From assembly GCF_018691265.1 (NCBI RefSeq), contig NW_024881295.1, positions 17,841,904-17,905,903 of the forward strand: a DNA stretch of 64,000 nucleotides, read 5' to 3'. This DNA comes from Tyto alba (lineage: Eukaryota > Chordata > Aves > Strigiformes > Tytonidae). The notes beneath the pieces were generated by a model. That model made no database searches. It was not told the origin of the DNA and worked only from the letters and a program-made list of their open reading frames with translations. Made by a program: the position numbers and the translations under genes. Below, one piece after another: positions 1 to 11,900 of the stretch. How positions within the stretch are numbered: the stretch's first letter is position 1; every line of letters begins with the position of its first letter.

Positions 1-3000
1 CTTCTTTACGGGCCATTTCTGACTGTGCCAGTCATTGCTGCATGAACTCTGAGCTGGCCTACTGCAGCGTGTAGGAACATCCATATGAGGTGAGGCTGTT
101 TGTAAAGCACACTCTAGTGCCTCATAAAACATTATCCTTTGTTAGCCAGCCAGAACACACTTAGATATTCTAGCCTAGCTCTCTAGGCTTGCTTCAGTCT
201 AGTGGATTGTGCATCAAAACCCTGAGTTATGGGTACCAGGGGCGATGCATTGATGTTTCCCCATCACTTCAGCAGCCTGAGGAAACATAAAAGCCCATGG
301 CCTTTTTTCAAGAAGATTCTTGGACAAATTAAAACTTGAAAAAGCTTGAGATTTTCTTCTTCTTCACAGCATAAAAGTAGAAGAGAGAGCAGTGATGTGC
401 CTCTGGGTCCCAGGAGAGGAGTGAGGAAAGGGCTCAGTAGCCTGAGAAGAAAGGTGGATGTTTAGCTTCCTCAGCATCACCTTCTGCTGCTGCTTTCATC
501 ATGGGATGATGTCTCCCCTGCCCTGTGAGGTAGTCTCTCCTCACCTCACCAGTGGTTTACTCACTTTTGGAAACCCACTGAAACTTGTCCTGGAGGTCTT
601 AGTGGTATCTCATTCATCAATAGTGGTATCATGCTGGTTTTTGCACCGGTGCTGTGGAAGGATGAATGGCAGCCATCCCTGTTACTTTCCCTTGTTGCCC
701 TGCTCCAGCACTGCTTGGAGAGTCCGGGGATGTAATAAAATACAAGAATCATAAACTCCATCCCTTCTAATTCACGCCTCTTGCAGTAAGTGAGGAATTT
801 AATAAAAGCATGCTTTGTTGGGGGAAAAAAAAAAAAAAAGGCAGCTTGACTTTTAGGCAAAAAGCCAAGGTTTTATAGAACAAATTTACTGTATGTACCC
901 TGAAGTTTAGAACAGCAATGCCGATCATCCCCTGGCTATCTCTCAGGGCTGGAGCTTGGGCTGGGAAGAGACCAGAAGCCTGACTTGCTGTGATGTGTAC
1001 AGTCCTCATTTAAGGAAAAAGTAATTTAATACTTTGGCTGTCTTATCCTCTTGTGCAACTTCATTTCTCATTCTGTTCCATACCATAATGTTCTTTCTCC
1101 TTGGTTGATCGCTTACTTTTGTACTTTAGACATGAAATTGAAGTTCTTTGGTATTCTAGAGAGGTTTGTTCCCAGACTCTGCTGCCTCACCTTTCTTGTT
1201 CACCTTGGTGTGGAGCTTGCCTGTTCTCTCTCCCGCTTCCCAAGTTTTGTCATCCCCATCACTTTTGGGTGATGTGTACGTTCAGCACAGACAGCAGAGG
1301 ATCTCCTGCTGCTGTGATGCTTCCTTCCAGTTGAATTCTGTCTTGCTCAGCCACCTTTCTGGGAATCTGTCATCCTGTCTTTAAACCTGATCTGATTTAA
1401 ATTTTTTTTTCTGATGCTGTCTGGTGCCTAGCAAACAGATCATAAAAATCACAATTCTTTTTTTGGCATTGTGAAGCGCTTGGAGACCCTCATAGAAATG
1501 TAGTAGTATTGCCAGTGCTGACAACTGACAAGCAGTGTCCAGTGTCCTGGATGCCAGATTCCTGATGCCTGAAATCTTTTTCCTATGGGAGTGAGAGAAC
1601 AGTGAATTTATTTTTTTTTTTTTTTCCTCCATGAGCAGACACAGGCACAGCAGGGGAGGTCTTTCAGTAGCCTCCTGAATGTGAGATTTATCAGAGGAGT
1701 TACAAGGAAATAACAGGAAGTGATCTGCTCTGTGGCTGCAGATGGGGCAGAGGATATGGGGCCAGCAAGGGAGGCAGTGAGGTGGGAGGAAGTATTCCTG
1801 GGACCTGCTGTGTGTCTCTGAGGGAGTTGCCTCTAAAATGGAGATGACCTCAAGGCAGCAGGATGAGGGCTTTAGGAGAAAAGAGAAATTGGATCTAAGT
1901 CGGGGGTGAGGCGCAGGGGGCTTGGCTGTAAAAAGATTTCAGGGAAACAAGGGAATGTAAAAGCTTGAATCAAAGCAGCTGAAAGATTGGCTTTAATATC
2001 TGCTTAGATTAAAAATAAAAGTCTGTATAGATTAAGAGCTAATCCACTAGATAGATTTAATCTGCTGCGTGCATTACTTCCCCAAAGAAAAACACTGGAA
2101 GAGGGAGGTTGGTTTGGCTCAGCGCCCAGGATTTGAAGGCAGGTGAGATATTCTCCTTTCTTCTGCAGGCCCCCTTTTCACTTGTCCCAAAACGTGCATC
2201 CTGCCCAAAGGGAGCGGCTGTCACTGTATGCTTCCTGCTTCTTTGCAACTCCACAGTCACATTGAATCTAACTAAAGGGGCTTCTCAAGCAGAAAAGAGC
2301 ACCGAGAGCAAAATAACAGAGCAATGACTAATAGGGTTGGCGCAGAGTAGATTCAGATGCCAAAGGTGGTTTTGACTGTCTGAATGCAGGGTCCTGAGGG
2401 GCAAGAATAGGCCATTTTATGAACACTTACCCCTCCTGTCCTGATTGAAATTGTCTTTCAGACAAATGCCATGCAGTAACACACTCCTGCTTAAATGGAG
2501 GTTGAGGTCTAAATGCCACTTTGCTTCAAACACTTTGTCCCTCAAATCCTTGGCAGCAGCTCTTTTCATCCCTTCATGTTTTCTTTCTTTACAAACACCA
2601 GAGTTGACTCCTTGGAGTAAGTTCCACAGCAGTAGAAATAATAAAGTTGCTGGAGGACGCTTGAAGGGGGTTTTCCCATGTATTTTTTCAGTACCAATAT
2701 GGTATATTGTCTCTCAACTAACACATGCAACTGTATCTTGAACTGTACATGCAGAACAGTCATGTAATTTTAGGAGCCTGTACACGTGATGGAATTTGGA
2801 TTACTTGGATTGAGGGGGTTTAATGATTTTTTTTTATGGTTACCTTGTTCAGCAACCAATAAATTAATTCTGTAGACTGGTGTGTATTCCTTCTGTGTTG
2901 CGTGCCTGCATCTGTACCACCTCAGGTGAAGGTTTTGGGCATACCTCCTAAGGTCAGTGGGATTTGGCCTCGCAAATCCTGGAGTAGCAGATCACAGGAG

Positions 3001-5980
3001 AAGGTACAGGGTGCCTCAGAGAAGAGCCATCATCGCTTGAAACACCTGAGCTGCCACTGGACAACTTCCTCAGGCCGTGGGGGGAGCAGACAGACCGTCT
3101 GCCTGATACTGTCCTTTTGTGGGTAAACGTTCCCACTCTCGGTTATATTTGGTGGGCAGTAGGGATGGACGGAGCTATAGATGTTTTCCCTCTTTCCTTT
3201 TTGGATGCCCTGTTGCTGTTGCAGCTGGGGCACAGGACTTGCCAGACACGCTCTATTTCTAGGGGTGCCTCTTTTTTAAAATAGGTTCCAGCAAATCTTA
3301 AATGAAAAAGTTGAATGCAACGCTTTGGGCTGAGAGGTGCTTTGCTTTCTGTGCTTCCCCTGATGCTGTCCAGGCACTATGGGGGTCGTTAGTACCCTTG
3401 CACCAAGCAGCACTTTGTCATAGCCGACGCACGGCCTGTGTTTGGTGCGGGAGTAAAGGGAGTTGTGGCACCATTCCTCTCCGAAACCGGGTGTCTTAGG
3501 ATGAGTGTGGAATGTGAAAGTGCTTAAGGGTGAAAGGTAAGGATAACAGATTCCTCAAAAACTCCTTTGCTACCTCACAGCTAGCGGAAGAGGGAGTGTG
3601 GGAAGGGAGAGCAAGAGGTGATACCTGGTGAAGTGGTGGGAATAACGTGGGGCAGGAAAGGGAATGAGGGAGGCATTTGACTGCCTCACTCAACCCACTC
3701 ACATTCACCGAGTGTGAGAGAGGAGAATAGTTACTGGTCTCCAGGCCTGAGCCTGTAAAACTTTGCGTAAGGTTTCCTCTGGGAGAGGAACATGTGCCTG
3801 GTCAGCCCCTGAGAGTTGTGTTTGGGAGTCAGCAGGATACAGGCTAAAAGGCAGTTGCTACTTTGCTTTTCTTTGGAGCTTCAGGAGGGCTTTGTTGAGC
3901 TCTTCTATGAGAGTGGTCTACTCACAGATTAGAGGGGAAAATTGAATCATTGATTTGGGGGAGAGAGGCAAACTAGAAGTAAATGATCAATTTTTCTTCA
4001 GCTTTGAAGGAATTAAAAATAATCAGATGCCCCTAGGAGCCGTACTGGAAATAGTGTCAATCAATACAATTATGAAACATCTAAAAAAGAGGTAAACTGT
4101 GAGGTGGGATAATTTGCTGGGGAGAGCAGTTAGGGAAGACTTAGGTCCTTCAGAGGCATCTCACATTTTAACAAAACAAGGCAACAGGACAGCCCTCTGA
4201 CATGTGAAATTTGCTGCAGACAGGTGCTAGAAATGCCCACTGAAAGGAGCAAGAGAAGCCACTTTGAGAACCTATCAAGTGTATAAGTGATGTGGACTTA
4301 CTCCACTGAGACAGAGGGAGGGTGTGGGAAGGAAATCATGAACAGATTTGTATGTAGTGTTGGTACAAAATACAAGCTGTTAGGCTGTGTTTAAAATAAA
4401 AGGATGAGGAAATGGAGAATAATTCCAAGAGGGAGAATCCCATGAGATTCAGGTTTTTTTCATCTCCCACTCCAAAAAAAAAAAAAGTAGAAACAGGCTC
4501 TGTGCTTTCCTGCCATATACATAAGGAGGGATTTTCATGCTTTCAGAAAGAGGGGAGCATGGCTATAAACAAACAGAAATGCTTAATGCTGTTTAGAGGA
4601 AGAAGTGAGGGTCTCAGAATGATACAAGGTGAATATGCTGCTTGTACTTGCTGGTTTTTCAGTGCCTACAATGGGAGCCCATTTCTGTACTGTAATGTAA
4701 TGGGGAATGTGCTGCACAGAGTGAAAATACTTAGAGATGGGTTTGGTACAGTTTGAAAATGGGAATCATGGATCACTGCCGATGTCAAATTTGTTGCTAA
4801 AAGGAATTATACAGACAGAGTGGAAAAAAGCATGGGCGCTCTCTACTCAAAAGCAAAGAGGGACTTTTGGTAGAATTTAAAGACAACGCTTGAGATTGAT
4901 TTTTACAGGCACAAAGTGATCTGATGGAACTCATTGCTACAAAACATTGCTGAAGTGGAATGCTGTCTCTCCTAATGGGCTGTATAGCTATAAAAATATC
5001 CTTTGCTGGCTTCGTTAAAGGGGTGAAGATTCAGAACCATTTCCAGCTTTTGAGCTTGAAGCCAGGGAGATCCTGCTAGTTATGCATGGAGAAGGAAGGT
5101 TGAAGGTTGAAGTTGGCTCCACAGTTCTCTGTAGCTGATGCCTGGTTCCGATGTCCCTCCTAGTCTCTGGTTGAACCTGTGTGACAGTTCCTGCAGCACG
5201 GTAGTGACCGGCATGACATGCTGGCAGTTGCAGTCATGCCCCTGGCTGCAAGGCGTCTGCTGTAAGCTTTGCAGGAGAGGAGTATGTCCAACGCAGAGGT
5301 ACTTAACCAGGGGCCCCTCTCCCCTGCTGCCACAGAATGCTTTTCATCTCAGCCCCAAAGCGTTTTGATGTTGATCTAGTTATGCAAAAATTATGCAAGT
5401 TAGTGTGCTCTGTCGCTCCGAAGGAGGACCTGATGTTGTTTAGCTGATGTGGAAACCGAATCACAAAACTGCAAAACAACATGGAAGAAGTCGTGCGACA
5501 AACTGCTGGTATAGCAGAGAATGGGATAAGCCTTCTGAGTCCTGAACTCTGCTCATTAGCATGCCTTGCTTTTCATTTTTAGCAAGTAATTTTTATTAAA
5601 AATATGTTGGCTGTTGATAACTGGCTGTGGCTTTCTTGTAAGCAGTACCTGAAAAGAGGCGTCGGGCTTGCTGCTCTCTGGTGTCACAAAAAAGCTGCAG
5701 TTCTCCATCTTTCTGTGCTGTGCCTCAAACGGCTGCAGAAGCGTTGTGCAGTGAGTCACAGACTAAACCTGCCTTCATGTCGGAGTACATAAAGCTCTCT
5801 GTGGGGCTGAGACAAGCATATCTCAACCAGCACTATTTTGCCCTATGAAACAGGCCAGTCCACTGAGGTTCACATTCTTTCCTGAGGGCCTGGGCACTGG
5901 CTGTTGCCAAAAAAAAAAAAAAAAAAAAAAAATCTCTGGGCTCTGGATGCTTCATCTTCAGAAAGGTGCTTGCCTCCTAG
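1..5980 (+). other. Non-coding stretch, probably WASHC1 5' intron
   Basis: I see no exon with a recognisable protein in these 6 kb. The WASHC1 exon at 5981 begins inside a codon, so a coding exon must lie upstream. I looked for the conserved WASH N-terminus (about 48 residues, including a PLIQPDLRREEA-like stretch) on the plus strand and did not find it, so it is probably left of the window. The stretch holds A/T runs (827-839, 5909-5931) and one convincing polyadenylation signal at 2858-2863, listed separately. Everything else looks like ordinary intron. Confidence 0.5.
2858..2863 (+). promoter_or_regulatory. Possible polyadenylation signal AATAAA
   Basis: AATAAA is followed 15-40 bases later by a GT/T-rich stretch (tgtgtattccttctgtgttg), the usual layout of a cleavage site. 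It could end a transcript of a gene left of the window, or be an unused intronic signal in WASHC1. Chance occurrence cannot be excluded. Confidence 0.3.
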
Positions 5981-8900
5981 GATCTCTCAGCGGGTGGAGG
6001 CCAGCCGGGCACAGCTGCAGGCAATCGGTGAGAGAGTCACGCTGGCCCAAGCGAAGATTGAGAAGATAAAGGGCAGCAAGAAGGCTATTAAGGTATTGAC
6101 TTCAGTGAAGGCTGCGTGGCCTCCCTTCTTCCTTCCACCTTCTCTCTTTACTCCTGATGTAAGCTCTAGAGAAGGACAGTGCTCAGCTGCTGCCTGCTCA
6201 TTTCTCCATGGCTTGCTGCTGAGCAAGACTGGGATGAGAATCCCCTTCCTGACTCAGTTGATTTTTAGACCCATGAGCTCTGGGCCTTATGAGGCCTACA
6301 TAGGTTGTTGCCCCAGCTGCTTCCTGAGAAATAGAAAAGGCACGTGCTGAGCTAAACCCAGCACCCTCGTACTTCAGGCTTGTAGACACTTGGGCTATTC
6401 GAATGAAAGCTGCTGTTGGAGATCCTCCCCTCCAGTGCATCGTAATCCCATGGAGCAATGTAAAATTGGTGAAAATCCTTCTTTCTTGCTCCATTTTATA
6501 CAGTATTTCCAACTCCCTTCCTGCTAGTTGAAGCCTTTTTGCCAATGGTCTTTTGGTACTTGTGGAGATAGAGCAGCTCTGGCACTTCCAGTTTCAGCAG
6601 TGACAGCCCATGCATGTTTTGGTCTGTGCAAATAGCCCTTAGGAACCTGTTGACTCCAGGGCTGTCCATCCCCACTGGCAGCACGGATGTGTGCTTGCTC
6701 CACTCCACGTGTTTCTGTATTGTAGGATTGCCTAGTTGTTGGGGTTTTTCAGTCCCTCCTTGTTTCTCCACAGGTATTTTCCAGCGCCAAGTATCCAGCC
6801 CCTGAACGGCTGCAGGAGTACAGCTCAATTTTTGCTGGTGCAGAAGACCCAGCTAAACAGAAATGGCCAAGACACAAGATTCAGAGCAAGCACCGAATGC
6901 TCGATGAGAAAGCTCTGCAGGTAAGGAGGGGGAGAACAGACCTTGAGATGAACAAGCAAAGAGAAATTGGGAGGCTGTTAGTCTCTTTGATGAAGTAGAC
7001 CAGGCCTTTAGGATATGGGCTGGAAGCAGAACACCTTCTCAGCCTGGCCTGTTGGTTTGGGGGTGTGAGGCCAAGCTGGGAAACCCGTGGAGCTGTCAGT
7101 TTGAGAGGGCCACGTCAGTACAAGGCCTTGGCTGGATGGTTGAGTGCTCTGGGTGGCTGTTGGCTGCCAACTCTCCGGAGCAGTTCCATCTCCTGAAACG
7201 CTGCCGTTTCCTGCAGAGGTGCTGCTGGCTGGGCTTGGGGCTTTGGCTGTGCATAGCGAGGCAGCTGGGATCAGGGTCGTAATCGTCTGAAAAGTAGTTT
7301 CTGAGGGCTGTAATGTAAGTGACGGTGAGAAGGGGAAGGTAAAAGTGCTTGTGAGTGTGTCAGGAGAAAAAGGAGTCGTCAGAGCATTTTTCTGTCCCAG
7401 GAAAGCATGACACTTGGGTGTTGTCTCTTCCTGGTTCCCAGCTAATTTTTACGTCTTGAGAGGGGAAGATCATTTTGCTTCTTTACATCTTTTGTTTGTG
7501 CTTTGCTTCTTCTTTGCCTTGGGTTCAGCTATTGTAGGTTGCAAGCCCTTCAGAGCAGCTCAATCTCTTCGTACCCAGCACAGTTGGGGCTTCCAGGTGT
7601 GCCCATGGCTTAGATGTCTGCAGCTGGTGGTGTTGATGGAGGTCCTGAAGTATTCAGTTCCCTCTTAAATTGTGGATTGGGTGACGGACAGGGGCTGCTT
7701 AAGGAGGTCTGAGAAGTGGTAGGTTTGGCGGGACATGCTACCAAAGGATTCTCCAACAGTTTGGGTCAACATCCCTGGGTTGGAAGGCGAGGAGGAAGAC
7801 TTGCTGTCCCTAAAGTTTAAAAGTTGCTGTGAATGCGCTGTGCCAGGAGTAGCAGATGTGTTCTTCCTGTCAGGTTAGGGATCAACCTGACAACTTCCCT
7901 GCTCTTTGCCCCTAAAGAGACTTCCTTCCTCATCCTTGCGTGCCTTGGCCCAAAAGTAAAGCTGCCAGTGAATAACCTACCATGCTAAACCTTCCTGAGT
8001 TTTAACGGAGCTGAGACCTCACGCCGCGAGGTTGTTATGAGTATTTCAGCCGGGCCAGGGAAGCAGGGTTGCTGGCTAAACTCACGCAGGATTCGTGCTT
8101 CCTTCGGGCCCTGGCAGTAGCACAGGGCAGAGCCGCGTGGGACCGGCCGCTGGCCGGCCCCCTCACACGAGGAGGGGGATTGAGAGGGGCATCAGCTGGC
8201 AAAAAGCAGCATCCTGCAAAGAGCAAATGGCGTGCCCACCCGACTGGCCCACCGGCTCCCATAGGCTCTGCCTGCCCTTGCCATCGGCCTGCGATGCCGC
8301 CTCTTCCCTGGCCCACCTGGTGTCAGTATCATTGCCATGTCCTGTCCTTCGTGACCAAAGCTGCCATCACCACAGGGACTTTGTTACAGGCTTCGGGGGA
8401 CGTTTGTGTTTGTTCCGCCCCTCCCGTGACCCATCTTTTGATCCTCCCTTGGGGTTGGCCATCTTTCCCTGGCTTTGCTGACCCGACCTCGTGACTCTTG
8501 CCGAGCTCATGCGCACACACTGGCTCCTGCGGCTTTTCTGTGGGGTTTTGGGGACGCTGCTGTGCTGGCAAGTGGCCATCAGCTGATGAACGATGGAGGG
8601 GCCTGCTCCAGGAGCAGCTGGTGTTCCAAGGAGAACCACGTTCCAGGCCCTTCTTGGCCATATCTGAGCGCAGAGCCTGACGCACCTTGCAGTAATGAGA
8701 TGTGACAGGGGGAAGTCTAGTGTTTGCGTTTATGCCCTCCTCAGTTATTCAGGGCTTTCAGCAGAGACTCACTGCCTTTTTTTCACTTCTAAGGAAGGCC
8801 CCTCTGCTGGGAGCAGTCGCAGTGGCCTTTGCTAACTTCACTCGTGCGTGCACACACATGCCCCCACCAGGAGCGCAAGCTCTGCTCCTGTCAGCTTGAG

Positions 8901-11900
8901 GTTAAGTGGTGGCAGCCTGTGCTCAGCATTTAGGGATTGTGCTCTGGAGGGGGGAAAGCAGCTGAGTTGGAAATGTGCGTGGTTCTGCAGTCTATATAAA
9001 GAAGCTTTGCTCCTGGGAAATTCTCCTTTCCCCCCTCCACACCCCAAGCAAGTTAAAACTTGGCTGTTGAGAGGACGCTGCTTAGGTAGGTAAGGTAAGC
9101 GCTGATGGAGAAGAGTGCCACAGGCAAGGTCCTTGTGGTAAACCTGGAAAGCCACTTGCTTTGCACGTTGCTGTGGTAGCAGCTAGGCAGGGTTCAGCAG
9201 CGAGTTGGCTGGAGCCCTGTGGGGCTTCTCAGGCGCTGGGCACGGCCGTTGCGGTGGGAGCTGTGTCTGGGTGCTGCAACTGCCCCTCGGGAGGCTGGAA
9301 AACAGGGTGGGGGGACATGGTCTGCCTGGGCTTGGGAAGAGGGCCAAGCAAAAGTTACAGACCACTGCTGGAGTAACCTTGCTAGGCTTCAGCATCGTCA
9401 GTAACTTGGCATGTCCTTGTGAATTCTGCCTCTCTCGGAGTCCACCGTGGGCGTGGGGAGGCTAAACCGGGATTTTGGCACTTGTTCATCTTCAAGTGTT
9501 TTCCAGGCTAGCCTCAGCACTGCGTTGGCACAGGAGGAATGGGCTTTCTGGTGTATCGCACCGATTCCCTTTGTAATAGTGTGTGCTTAATTAAGCTTAA
9601 GAACTAGGGTGGCTGTATATATTTTTAACTGTAGGCTCTTAGGAAATAAAACGCCTGGAAATGCAGCGTCATTAGGGGTGTGATCCTGCCAGGTGCCAAA
9701 TCCCCAGGTTGGGGTGTTTGAGCATTCAAGCACCCCCCATGACTTCAGTATGTTGAGGTTGCTGAACCTTTGGCTTAAGACCTTAATGTCCCTATAAGAA
9801 AACCAATTTTTAGATGGCATGCTAACTTGTGGAATTCACAGTTGCAGGATATCATTGCTGATATGTAGATCTTCTAAATTTCAAAACTTGGGGCAGGTAC
9901 TCGAATAAGACTAACACTTTGGTGGCATTTAAATTAAAAGGATTATGAAGAGCCTCACGTTTCAGAGTAATACTCATGCGCTTAGTGCTTTTATAACTGC
10001 CTTAGATGAGACTTTATAAGTAAATGTTGGTAATGGTTGGTTTCTCACTACGCCCTTAAAGTGACGCACAGTCTTGCGGTGCTAATTGAAATCTACAAAG
10101 AGAGAATTAAAAAAAAATATATATGACTTGAGGGCTAAGTGTGTGTGAACAGTTCTAGCAAAAACGTCAGTACTCCTTCATGCTTAAAAAATTAAACATT
10201 GGGAAATGAATATTAATGATCAAAAGAACTTTTATTTTTGAATCTCTGCTCCTACAGTCTCTAAATAACAATTTATGTATTTTTGCCTACTTGATTCTGT
10301 AAAAATTCAAGATGTTTACTTCAGTGTATTTTTCACAAGTTGGAATATGTTATTTGCGGGGGGAAAGAAATTAAATCAAAGCCTCCCAGGTCTCTTCTTA
10401 CAGCATTTTATAGGCTCAGAGCATCATACAAACCCTTAGTGGATTAACTGAGCTGTGACTAAGCCACTTCCCAGGATTTCTGGCTACCAAATTCAAGACT
10501 GAAATTTCAATCAGCAGGAATTGATTATGTTGTTGAGATGTGTTCTTAAAACTGAACTAACAATGGTCTCAATTTCTGCCATACAAGTACAAGAAGGGAA
10601 GAAAGACTCAGCGAATGGGACAGAGCAGAGATGCTGGAAGTAGTGAGGCGGTAGGAAGCTGTGGATGGTATTTGAAGTGGTCACCTTCTGGTGACAGAAG
10701 AAAACCACCAGAGTGTGGCCAGTTATTTAACCTGACAAAGTGGCCTGGTTAGTGCTCTGGTTTCATCTGGTATGAACGCTTATCACCTCGTAGCTGCCAG
10801 GCTGCTGCTTGTCCCAGTTTGTGAGGAGAGAACGGGAGTGGTGAAGGGGCTGAGGAAAGGTGTGGGGAGGGGTCTGGGGTGGAGGTTTGTCCATCCCGGG
10901 CTGTCGCTGGGTGCAGAAGGTGATGCCTTTCCTCCCTCTACAGCAAAGTGTGCTGTGGGCACTGCGCTTCGTCCCCCAGAACACGGGGGCCGGGCGCTGT
11001 CACGTTAGCTGAAGCACTGCTCTGATCTGGGATGGCAATTCCTGTGCTCTGTAACAGTCAAGCAGTTCAGATGTAATAAGTACTTTTCTAAAGGGAGCTC
11101 TATATATTATGCATGAAGTTTTAGAACCGAGAGAGAGGAGATTTCAGTTCATTAGAGTTGAAAACTCCTGCAAATCCCTCAGGCTTTGCAAAACCATCTG
11201 GCCCACGTTCCACCCTGCACACTCCCTTCTGCCTCATCTCTTGCCTAGTGCAGGCACTCTGTTTTTTTCCTAACCTCTTTTTCCTTTGCCTTGCCTGCAT
11301 ACCCCACCGGTGGGATCACGTCTCTTAAAACATCAACTGAAGGCAGCAGAGGGGAGGTAATAGAGATGTTTAGGGGACTCTCCCTGCATGAAAATGTCTA
11401 CTAACGGGGGAGACACTGTAACCAGATGCCTTTTAGACTGTGGTACTTGATCCCTGCCCCTGGCCGTAACGCCCGCGTAGCGTAGTTGTTTTATTTTGGT
11501 GGATCCTTGCCACAGCAACCCCTGTTCAATATGACCCATCCACGGCACCAAAAGCACGTGCCCTGAGTCTGAACTGCTGAGATTTGGAATGAGTGGGGGG
11601 TTGCAATGTTGTCCATGTGCTTCCTTGCTCAAAGGGAGGTGGAGAGGGAGCGGTAGGCTTCCCAAACCGTGCAGTGGAACCAGCAGTGTGGGTTCTGGTG
11701 GCTGGGGAGAGCTGTCTCAGCAGCCGTGGTTTTAGCATCTTACCACCTGTTATCTGTCTTGCAGGAGAAGCTCAAGTACTTCCCCGTGTGCGTGAGCACC
11801 AAAATTCACCAGGAGGATGACGCAGAAGAAGGCCTTGGCAGCCTCCCCAGGAATATCAGCTCCCTCAGCTCCCTGCTGCTCTTCAACACCACTGAGAACC

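Noticed and set aside
5461..5578. Short open stretch encoding LQNNMEEVVRQTAGIAE as the missing WASHC1 exon
   Set aside because: It does not match the WASH N-terminus and has no suitable donor in the phase required by the exon at 5981.
8988..9000. TATA-like word tctatataaag
   Set aside because: It lies inside a WASHC1 intron without a CpG island, first exon or ORF after it.
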